Source: Ignavibacteriota bacterium
GTDB lineage: Bacteria > Bacteroidota > Ignavibacteria > Kapaibacteriales > UBA2268
Assembly (NCBI GenBank): GCA_019637995.1
Contig: JAHBUQ010000001.1
Coordinates: 372,001-436,000, forward strand
Length of the DNA: 64,000 nt
Direction: 5' to 3'
Each line of letters opens with the position of its first letter. The first letter of the stretch is position 1. This document shows, piece by piece, positions 54,927 through 62,162 of this stretch. Position numbers and translations under genes: made by a program. The notes beneath the pieces are model-generated. The model saw only the letters and a list, made by a program, of their open reading frames with translations, was not told the DNA's origin and did no database searches.

Positions 54927-55664
54927 TTATTGATTTCCAATAACTAAATTCCGAACAAGTATGTGTTTTATTTCATTTCCATCGAAAGAGACTATTTTGG
55001 GCTCTTTAATCCACTCACCGATATTTATGTATTTGCCTGATTTATAATCCTGAATTGATGCCAAATGTCTGTGTCCCATTATAACATAATCAAATCCTTC
55101 ATCAATTTTACTTTTTGCAAATTCAAATAGTGCGTCACCTTCTGAATAGTGCTTCTTCTGCGTATATTTCCGGCTTTCTTTTGAACTGCCTGAAGCCAAG
55201 CCAATTCCAGTATTTGGGTGTAGTTTCATATACAACTTCAAAGAAAGTGGGTTTCTCATCACTTTTTTTAGAAGCAAATATCCTTTGTCTGACGGGTCTT
55301 TGCCATCGCCGTGAGAGATGTAGAAGCGTTTGCCGTAATGCTCACGCTCTATATCGCCACTGTGAACCGGTATATTAAGCTCTTTTTCGAAGAAATCGAG
55401 ATGACCAAAATCATGATTTCCCATCAAATATTCAATTTCGCAATGATTTTTCTTTAAGTCATAAAAAGCTGAAAGAATCCTGAAGAATTTCTTCGGGATT
55501 ACAGTCTTATAATCAAACCAGTAATCGAATATATCTCCTACAAGATAAATTTTTTCAGCATTCTGCTTGATATTTCGGAGCATTGCAAGAAATAATTCTT
55601 GCATTTCAAGCTCTATATTATCGTCATAAACACCTAAATGAACATCAGAAATAAAATAAATCAT
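54927..55664 (-). CDS. LpxH-like UDP-2,3-diacylglucosamine hydrolase
   Basis: 245 residues. Metallophosphoesterase blocks specific to the LpxH type are visible: YFISDVHLGVYD, YLVGDIFDYWFDYK, IEYLMGNHDFGH, RFYISHGDGKDPSD and YVIMGHRHLAS. LpxH splits UDP-diacylglucosamine to lipid X at the inner face of the membrane in lipid A synthesis, supporting a Gram-negative envelope. The spacer SKESRKYTQKKHYSEGDALF fits the lipid-binding cap. It is the first gene of a unit with the STAND-like gene 10 bp on. A paralogue without this cap lies at 47663. Confidence 0.85.
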   Translation of the reverse strand: MIYFISDVHLGVYDDNIELEMQELFLAMLRNIKQNAEKIYLVGDIFDYWFDYKTVIPKKFFRILSAFYDLKKNHCEIEYLMGNHDFGHLDFFEKELNIPVHSGDIEREHYGKRFYISHGDGKDPSDKGYLLLKKVMRNPLSLKLYMKLHPNTGIGLASGSSKESRKYTQKKHYSEGDALFEFAKSKIDEGFDYVIMGHRHLASIQDYKSGKYINIGEWIKEPKIVSFDGNEIKHILVRNLVIGNQ

Positions 55665-55759
55665 TAATTGAAACCGATATATAAAAAACTTTTTAAATAA
55701 TTGCTTTTGCCTTTTTTTTAAAAATATCTAATAATTGTCAATAATTAAAACTTTTTATT

Positions 55760-56398
55760 ATGAATAAATTTTCTGAATACCTAAAAGTACGATTAAAAAA
55801 TGATTTACCTGCAAAAATTTCTCATATAAAAATGACGCCGAAAATATTTCAGCGAAGTTTCAGGTCATTAGACGCTGCAGAAAATGCAAGAAAAAGTGCA
55901 GTAATGATAATTATGACAAACAATTCCGAGCCGGACATTCTTTTCACGCTAAGGAGCAGTAACATGCGTAGTCATAAGGGGCAAATAAGCTTCCCGGGTG
56001 GCAGGCTTGATGAAGGCGAATCACCGCTCGATGCTGCAAAAAGAGAAACTCACGAAGAAATCGGTCTCAATCCCGGGCTCCTTGATGTTGCAGGTAGTCT
56101 AAGTCCACTTTTTGTGCCGCCTTCAAATAATTTAATTATACCTTATGTAGGGTTTCTTGATAATTATCCCAACTTCAAACTCAGCATTGATGAAGTTGAA
56201 GAAACATTCTCTGTGAATATCAGGCATTTTACAGACTCGCAAAACTTAAAAATTACGAAAGAAATTCTTGAAGGTTATGAGGTTGATATCCCTTTTTGGG
56301 ATGTTGGGAAGAAAACCCGTCTTTGGGGTGCAACTTCAATGATACTTCAGGAGTTGATTGATATATACAATGATTGGACAAACGCAAATCAGGTGTAA
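55760..56398 (+). CDS. NUDIX hydrolase, CoA pyrophosphatase type
   Basis: 212 residues. HKGQISFPGGRLDEGESPLD with the following AAKRETHEEIGL forms the NUDIX box (G-x5-E-x7-R-E-x2-E-E-x-G), and the lead SHKGQISFPGG marks the CoA pyrophosphatase (NudL/UPF0035) group that cuts CoA and its esters to acyl-phosphopantetheine and 3',5'-ADP. A further signature, LSPLFVPPSNNLIIPYVGF in part, also fits. It overlaps the convergent mfd gene by 10 bp at their 3' ends. Specificity for CoA is from family knowledge. Confidence 0.88.
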   Translation: MNKFSEYLKVRLKNDLPAKISHIKMTPKIFQRSFRSLDAAENARKSAVMIIMTNNSEPDILFTLRSSNMRSHKGQISFPGGRLDEGESPLDAAKRETHEEIGLNPGLLDVAGSLSPLFVPPSNNLIIPYVGFLDNYPNFKLSIDEVEETFSVNIRHFTDSQNLKITKEILEGYEVDIPFWDVGKKTRLWGATSMILQELIDIYNDWTNANQV

Positions 56399-59300
56399 GA
56401 AAGCTCTGTAATTTTCTTGATTTTCCAGATGTATTCAAGTGTTTCATCTCTTTTCCTGAGCGGAATTTCAAGAAAGACTTTTTCTTTTGCTTGTCTTAAA
56501 CTGACTCCTTCTGTCTGGTTGAGGTAATCCACAATATGAGGGAATACTTCATCATAATATTCTTTGAAATCAGAAGGAGGAAATTCGCAAACCAGTTTAT
56601 TATGCTTAATTATCAATCTTGTAAATCCGGTAGTGAGAGCCGCAATTCTTAACCTCACAGCAAAAACCAGATTCTTTGCTGGCTTTGGCATTTTGCCGAA
56701 CTTATCCTCAATTTCATTTACAATATCTTCCAGTTCAGATGTATTTTTTAGTGAGTACAATTTTTTGTAATACATAAATCTATCTGTATCGCCTTTGATA
56801 TAATCAGGTGGGAAGAGAGCATCTTCATCTGTTTCGATGGCAATTTCCTCGTTGAGATATTTTGGTTTATCATCAATTGGACTTTCACCGAAAATATCTG
56901 AAAATTCAGAAACTTTGAGCTCATTAACAGCTTCGTCTAATACTTTTTGGTAGAGTTCAAAACCTATATCAATAATAAAACCGCTTTGCTCTGCACCAAG
57001 AAGATTACCTGCTCCGCGAATCTCCAAATCACGCATCGAAAGCTTAAATCCACTTCCAAGCTCTGTAAATTCTTCTATTGCCTGAAGCCTTTGGATTGAC
57101 TTTTGCTGTAATTTGTGAGCAGGTGGAGCAAGAAGGTAGCAATATGCCTGTACATTTGACCTGCCGACACGTCCACGTAACTGATAAAGTTCAGCTAACC
57201 CGAAATTCTGGGCACGATTGATTATCATTGTATTTGCATTAGGAATATCTATGCCTGACTCAATAATTTTCGTAGCAACAAGAATGTCATATTTACCTTC
57301 GATAAACTCCTCCATTATTTCTTCCAAATCACTTGGCTTCATCTGTCCGTGTCCGACAGCTATATTCAGGTGTGGTAAATATGCTTTAATATCAGTGGCA
57401 ATTTTTTGAATATCCTCAATTTTATCACTTACAAAAAATACTTGTCCGCCCCGCTCAATTTCAGTATTGATTGCCTGAATTATTATATCTTTATCCCATT
57501 CGATTATTTCGGTAATCACGGGAATTCTGTTTCTCGGGGGAGTTTCGATTAAACTCAAATCACGTGCACCCATAAGCGAGAAATTCAGGGTACGTGGTAT
57601 TGGAGTTGCAGTAAGAGTAAGTGTGTCAACATTTGCTCTGAGCTGCCTTAGTTTCTCTTTGTGACCAACGCCAAAGCGGTGCTCTTCATCAACAACAAGT
57701 AGTCCTAAATTTTTAAATTCAATATCTTTGCTTAAAATTCTGTGAGTACCAATCAAAATATCAATTTTTCCTTGCTTTATCTTTTCGGTAATTTCGATTT
57801 GGTCTTTTCTTTTTCGGAATCTGGAAATTACATCAACATTAACAGGATATTTACTCAACCTGTCTTTGAATGACATAAAATGCTGCTGAGCAAGAATAGT
57901 CGTTGGAACCAGCACTGCTGCTTGCTTGCCGGATTGAACTGCTTTAAATGCTGCCCTAATTGCGACTTCAGTCTTTCCGAAACCGACATCACCACAGATT
58001 AACCTATCCATCGGTGAAGTACTTTCCATATCTGATTTTACATCTTCAGTAGCTGTAGCCTGATCCGGTGTATCCTCATATATAAATGATGCCTCAAATT
58101 CACTCTGCCAGGTTGTGTCAGGAGGAAAAGCGTATCCTTTTTGAGCTTTACGCTCTGCATAAAGTTTAATTAAATCGCGTGCAATATCTTTAAGGCGTTT
58201 CTTAGTGCGTGCTTTTCTGCGAAGCCAGTCGGTGGAACCCAACTTAGACAGTATAGGTGCAGCGCCATCTTGTGCTGAATACTTGCTTAATTTCCCTATA
58301 TAATTCAAATGAACATATAGCATATCGCCGTCTGCAAACCTGACCCGTGCACAGTCCTGCATAGAATCGCCAATTTTTATTGTCTGGAATCCATCAAATA
58401 TACCGATACCTTTATCTTCGTGGACTACATAATCACCTATTCTAAGCTCCTGCAGTTCTTTGAGAGTCAGACTCTTGCTTTTTCCGGAACGCTTGGAATC
58501 ATAAATCCTGTGACGCTCAAAAACTTCATGCTCGGTGAAGTATGCCGCTTTTAATTCATCTGAAATGAAACCTTTTGAAAGTGATTCGCTATCCCAATTT
58601 ACTACTTTGTCAAGTATTTCATCATTTAAAACAAAATTTGTATTATCTTCTGACTCACTTATATCTGCTACTGTGGATTTTATAAGCTGCTTAAATCTGT
58701 CAAGATGTATCTTGCCTTCACAAGAAAGAAATATTTTGAAATTTTCAAGTGATAATCTATTTATCTCATTTGCCAGAATCTTCACAGCTCCGTTGAATGA
58801 AGGTTGATTTACTGAATTAATCCCTGATTTTGAACTACCAACAGGATTTAGTATTAATGATTTTACATTCTTGCCACTAATATTCTCAAGAATTTCGCTT
58901 GGGTTAACATTATCATCAAAAAATAAAATTGTGTCTGAATCAATATAATCATAAGCTGTTTTGTCATCTTCGAGGCTATCTGAATCTATAAACATACTGT
59001 CAAGGAATTCAACAGAGTCAAATTCTCGGATACTTCGTTGGGATAGAACTTCAAATTCCCGGATTGAATCAATGTCATTACCCCAAAATTCTATTCTGAG
59101 CGGATTTGTCCAGCCAATAGGGTAGAGGTCAATAATGCCGCCTCTTACAGCAATTTGTCCTTGCCCACTGATATAATCCATTCTTTCGAAACCATTTAAA
59201 ACCAGACTTTTAATAAAAGAATCATAATCTGTATTATCACCTTTTGAAATTTTTCTGTAATGTCCTTCAATTTTTTGGTTTGATGGTATTTTATGATAGA

Positions 59301-59682
59301 ACATTTCAGGTTGACAAATCAAAATATTTGAATCATTTCTGCTGAATGAGATAAGACCTTCGATTAAGCTGTCGAGCATACTGCCTGTATTGCTGACTTT
59401 GCTTCTCAGGCTTGCCTGAGGCTCTTTAATTAGGTTAAGATTGCCGGTAAAACCGTATAGTTTAATATCATGAAATACATCATCAAGTCTTGAAATATTA
59501 TTCGATATAAAGATAGTATTACCTGCCAAATCTTCACTAATTGACAATATAAGCAAAGAAATCAATGAGCCGGCAGAGTTTTTTAAATGAACTTCATTTT
59601 CTGTGCTGATTTGAGATAGCAAACTCTTGTAAGAATCATTTTTTTTAATTAGCTTTAGAATTGTACCGAGATTTTTATTCAT
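56389..59682 (-). CDS. mfd: Transcription-repair coupling factor Mfd
   Basis: 1097 residues. UvrB-homology part: GGIIDLYPIGWTNPLRIEFW. RNA-polymerase interaction domain near 414: LRIGDYVVHEDKGIGIFDGF. Translocase motifs: ICGDVGFGKTEVAIRAA (Walker A near 566), LLVVDEEHRFGVGHKEK, LTATPIPRTLNFSLMG, ATKIIESGIDIPNANTMI and YQLRGRVGRSNVQAYCYLL. The C-terminal TRCF domain closes the protein. Mfd releases polymerase stalled at lesions and recruits UvrA. The length is near the lower end of the family but no module is missing. It is followed upstream by hflX in the same direction (22 bp gap). Confidence 0.96.
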   Translation of the reverse strand: MNKNLGTILKLIKKNDSYKSLLSQISTENEVHLKNSAGSLISLLILSISEDLAGNTIFISNNISRLDDVFHDIKLYGFTGNLNLIKEPQASLRSKVSNTGSMLDSLIEGLISFSRNDSNILICQPEMFYHKIPSNQKIEGHYRKISKGDNTDYDSFIKSLVLNGFERMDYISGQGQIAVRGGIIDLYPIGWTNPLRIEFWGNDIDSIREFEVLSQRSIREFDSVEFLDSMFIDSDSLEDDKTAYDYIDSDTILFFDDNVNPSEILENISGKNVKSLILNPVGSSKSGINSVNQPSFNGAVKILANEINRLSLENFKIFLSCEGKIHLDRFKQLIKSTVADISESEDNTNFVLNDEILDKVVNWDSESLSKGFISDELKAAYFTEHEVFERHRIYDSKRSGKSKSLTLKELQELRIGDYVVHEDKGIGIFDGFQTIKIGDSMQDCARVRFADGDMLYVHLNYIGKLSKYSAQDGAAPILSKLGSTDWLRRKARTKKRLKDIARDLIKLYAERKAQKGYAFPPDTTWQSEFEASFIYEDTPDQATATEDVKSDMESTSPMDRLICGDVGFGKTEVAIRAAFKAVQSGKQAAVLVPTTILAQQHFMSFKDRLSKYPVNVDVISRFRKRKDQIEITEKIKQGKIDILIGTHRILSKDIEFKNLGLLVVDEEHRFGVGHKEKLRQLRANVDTLTLTATPIPRTLNFSLMGARDLSLIETPPRNRIPVITEIIEWDKDIIIQAINTEIERGGQVFFVSDKIEDIQKIATDIKAYLPHLNIAVGHGQMKPSDLEEIMEEFIEGKYDILVATKIIESGIDIPNANTMIINRAQNFGLAELYQLRGRVGRSNVQAYCYLLAPPAHKLQQKSIQRLQAIEEFTELGSGFKLSMRDLEIRGAGNLLGAEQSGFIIDIGFELYQKVLDEAVNELKVSEFSDIFGESPIDDKPKYLNEEIAIETDEDALFPPDYIKGDTDRFMYYKKLYSLKNTSELEDIVNEIEDKFGKMPKPAKNLVFAVRLRIAALTTGFTRLIIKHNKLVCEFPPSDFKEYYDEVFPHIVDYLNQTEGVSLRQAKEKVFLEIPLRKRDETLEYIWKIKKITELSYT

Positions 59683-59704
59683 AGAAATTAAATCAAATTA
59701 ACTA

Positions 59705-61042
59705 TTATTTATTGATGAACAAACCAAATTTATTATTGAAATATTCAGCATCTTCCGGTTTTACTCTGACTTTGAAAGTGATACCTTCATCAGTGTCAAT
59801 ACGCTCAGTAATTTCAGCGCATTTATACAGAAGTGCTATCATTTCCATACGGTCATAGGGAAGTCTGAACTCGACTTCTTTGCTGTGCTCATTATAAACA
59901 TCCTGCATTTTATCGAGCAAAGCAGTGATATTCATGTTCTTCTTGGCTGAAATAAATATTGAATTTTCATATTCATTTTTTATTGAATTCAATCCGATAT
60001 ATTCATCCATTAAATCAACTTTGTTAAGAACCAGCATCGTCGGTTTCTCGAAAATTTTCAGAGAATCAAGTGTGGCTTCAACAACTTTAATCTGGTCGCG
60101 AAAATATGGATGCGAAACGTCAACGACATGAATTATGACATCTGCTTCAGCAGCTTCAGCAAGTGTGCTTCTGAATGATGCAACAAGATGCGTCGGGAGT
60201 TTTCTGATGAATCCTACAGTATCGGATATCAACGCTTCCATACCCGCAGGCAGAAGAAATTGGCGGACAGTTGTATCAAGAGTAGCAAATAATTTATCTT
60301 CAACATAAACTTCTGCTTGAGTAAGTACATTCATCAGTGTAGATTTACCTGCATTTGTATATCCAACAAGTGCAAACCTTGGAAATTTAGACCTGTTACG
60401 ACGCTGAATTTCTTTATTTCTTGAAATATCGTCCAGCTTGTCCTTCAGCATTTGAATTCTTTGCTTTACCATTCTCCTGTCGGTTTCAATCTGAGTTTCA
60501 CCCGGACCTTTAGTGCCGATACCACCAAATTGCTTTGACAAGTGAGTCCACATTCTCGTGAGTCTGGGCATCATATACTGGAGCTGAGCTAACTCTACCT
60601 GAGTTTTGGCTTCATTTGTTCTTGCATGATTTGCAAATATATCAAGAATAATTCCGCTTCGGTCAATAACTTTTATTTCAAAAATTTTCTCGAGATTTCT
60701 GAGCTGTACAGGAGATAAATCTTCATCAAATATTGCAAGATTAATTGAGTTTTCTTTTACGAATTCTTTAATTTCCTCAGCTTTTCCGGAGCCTATCATT
60801 GTTACGACTGAAGGTTTGGCAAGCTCCTGTACAAATCGTTCAATAATCTCAGCTCCGGCAGTTTCTGCAAGGAATTCGAGCTCATTAAGATGCTCGTTAG
60901 TAATCTCGCGGTCAGAACCTTTTTTTACAACTGAAACAACAATTGCTCTTTCTCTTAAAATGGTATTGTCTATCAAATTTATCCAAAAAACAGTGAATAT
61001 ATTTCCAATTTTTAAATGACGATTTAACTGTATATTTAGCAT
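59705..61042 (-). CDS. hflX: Ribosome-associated GTPase HflX
   Basis: 445 residues from ATG 61042. The first 22 residues are unlike HflX; a TTG at 60976 preceded by GGA would start at a more typical position, so the N-terminus is uncertain. The HflX domain has KAEEIKEFVKENSINLAIFD and GGIGTKGPGETQIETDRRM. GTPase motifs: ALVGYTNAGKSTLMNVL (G1), DTVGFIRKLPTHLVASF (G3), LVLNKVDLMD (G4) and FISAKKNMN (G5). HflX splits stalled 70S ribosomes under stress. It is probably transcribed with mfd. Confidence 0.94.
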   Translation of the reverse strand: MLNIQLNRHLKIGNIFTVFWINLIDNTILRERAIVVSVVKKGSDREITNEHLNELEFLAETAGAEIIERFVQELAKPSVVTMIGSGKAEEIKEFVKENSINLAIFDEDLSPVQLRNLEKIFEIKVIDRSGIILDIFANHARTNEAKTQVELAQLQYMMPRLTRMWTHLSKQFGGIGTKGPGETQIETDRRMVKQRIQMLKDKLDDISRNKEIQRRNRSKFPRFALVGYTNAGKSTLMNVLTQAEVYVEDKLFATLDTTVRQFLLPAGMEALISDTVGFIRKLPTHLVASFRSTLAEAAEADVIIHVVDVSHPYFRDQIKVVEATLDSLKIFEKPTMLVLNKVDLMDEYIGLNSIKNEYENSIFISAKKNMNITALLDKMQDVYNEHSKEVEFRLPYDRMEMIALLYKCAEITERIDTDEGITFKVRVKPEDAEYFNNKFGLFINK

Positions 61043-61088
61043 TGAAAAAAATAAACTAAATAAATTACAATTATTTGTGAAAAAATCG

Positions 61089-61118
61089 TTTGTATATGAA
61101 AAAATTTTATTATATTTG
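61089..61118 (+). promoter_or_regulatory. Putative promoter for the small gene at 61150
   Basis: TTTG (61089-61092), 18 bp, TATATTTG (61111-61118), a good match to the Bacteroidetes -33/-7 pattern. The ATG is 32 bp downstream. Confidence 0.55.
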
Positions 61119-61149
61119 TTTTATTGTATAAGTGTATGAGGAAAATAAG

Positions 61150-61410
61150 ATGCAAATAGAAGGCTTAAATTATCAGTCTCCTGAATTCACAAGACCTGTG
61201 GAGCCGGTGAATAATACTGAAGAGCTTGAAAAACAGAATCCGAATATTCAGCAGAATATTCAGGAACAGGTAGTTAGAGATGCTACTCAGACTCCAACAA
61301 CTCCAACAGCACAGAATACTCAGGTACTTGCTACGGTACAGGGTGCTGCGACTCTTCAGTCAACTGCACAGCAACAGATCAGACAAGGATTTCTTGATAT
61401 TAAAATATAG
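61150..61410 (+). CDS. Small Gln/Thr-rich protein, unknown function
   Basis: 86 residues from ATG 61150 with AGGAAA upstream; GTG 61132 would add six residues but lacks its own site. It is rich in Q, N and T (ATQTPTTPTAQNTQVLATVQ), with no signal peptide or membrane helix, and is probably disordered except for a C-terminal amphipathic helix (AAATLQSTAQQQIRQGFLDI-like, here STAQQQIRQGFLDIKI). It has its own promoter and a strong terminator, so it is a real transcription unit. I do not recognise it; small proteins of this kind occur near flagellar or surface-assembly genes, but none lies here. Confidence 0.6.
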   Translation: MQIEGLNYQSPEFTRPVEPVNNTEELEKQNPNIQQNIQEQVVRDATQTPTTPTAQNTQVLATVQGAATLQSTAQQQIRQGFLDIKI

Positions 61411-61437
61411 TAAATTTGACAATTTTGAAACTAAAGA

Positions 61438-61478
61438 AAAACGCAGAGAAGTTCATTGAACTTCTCTGCGTTTTTTTT
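61438..61478. terminator. Strong bidirectional terminator
   Basis: CGCAGAGAAGTTC (61442-61454) pairs perfectly with GAACTTCTCTGCG (61458-61470) around a 3-nt loop, extended by flanking A-T pairs, with A residues before and eight T residues after. It ends the small gene from the left and the DUF6141-like gene from the right, whose stop lies in the T run. Confidence 0.95.
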
Positions 61479-61983
61479 ACATCTTCAATTTTCCGATGGA
61501 ATTTAAAATTTCTGCCAATTCTGTTGGTTTATTTGTTCCTATCAGCAATTTTTTATTATCATTGAACACCAGTTGCAAACCTTGATTTCCGGATGTATTA
61601 AACGCTCTGTTTTGCTGAAAGCCGCGCAAACCCCAACCGCCATATTCTACAATTGGTCTGTATTCACGGACATAAGATTTGCTGATTATATTCCATGGAT
61701 AAAATTTGAACTCAAGGTGAAATGGGAAAAGCCTGACGTAGATACCGCTTTTTTCAATTCTCGTATCCAGTTTTACAACAGCAATTAATAATGTAAACAG
61801 AAATGTAACTGATGTAATAATAATCAGCCCGACATCGCTTGCAGGGTTATTGCCAACAGGATTACCATAATATAGCTGCTGAATCAAAGCCCATACGGAG
61901 AAAGCATTTAATCCTATTATAAAAGCCCAAATCCATATTTGTGTAAATCTCTGCTTTTCTGTGTATATTATTTCGCTGCTCAT
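61477..61983 (-). CDS. Two-helix membrane protein, DUF6141-like
   Basis: 168 residues from ATG 61983, chosen for GGAG 8 bp upstream; the frame is open 13 codons further. Two membrane helices (about 16-38, IWIWAFIIGLNAFSVWALIQ, and about 54-76) are followed by a cytoplasmic PH-like beta domain: TRIEKSGIYVRLFPFHLEF, then PWNIISKSYVREYRP and LQLVFNDNKKLLIGTNKPTEL. The pattern matches small membrane proteins with a bPH-type domain of unknown function (DUF6141 is the closest I can name, with limited certainty). It stands alone between a terminator and the recG region. Confidence 0.68.
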   Translation of the reverse strand: MSSEIIYTEKQRFTQIWIWAFIIGLNAFSVWALIQQLYYGNPVGNNPASDVGLIIITSVTFLFTLLIAVVKLDTRIEKSGIYVRLFPFHLEFKFYPWNIISKSYVREYRPIVEYGGWGLRGFQQNRAFNTSGNQGLQLVFNDNKKLLIGTNKPTELAEILNSIGKLKM

Positions 61984-62162
61984 ATTATTCTCCGATTTAT
62001 CAATATTAAATAATCTCACCACATTTACAATTACGAAATGGAATTTAAAAATGTTTCAAAATAATGCTGATTATTAAAAAAAATCATAATTACTTGATTT
62101 ACAGCATTTAATTTATTATTTTTATATTAATGAAAGTTGTTATTAACTAAAAATACTAAAAA

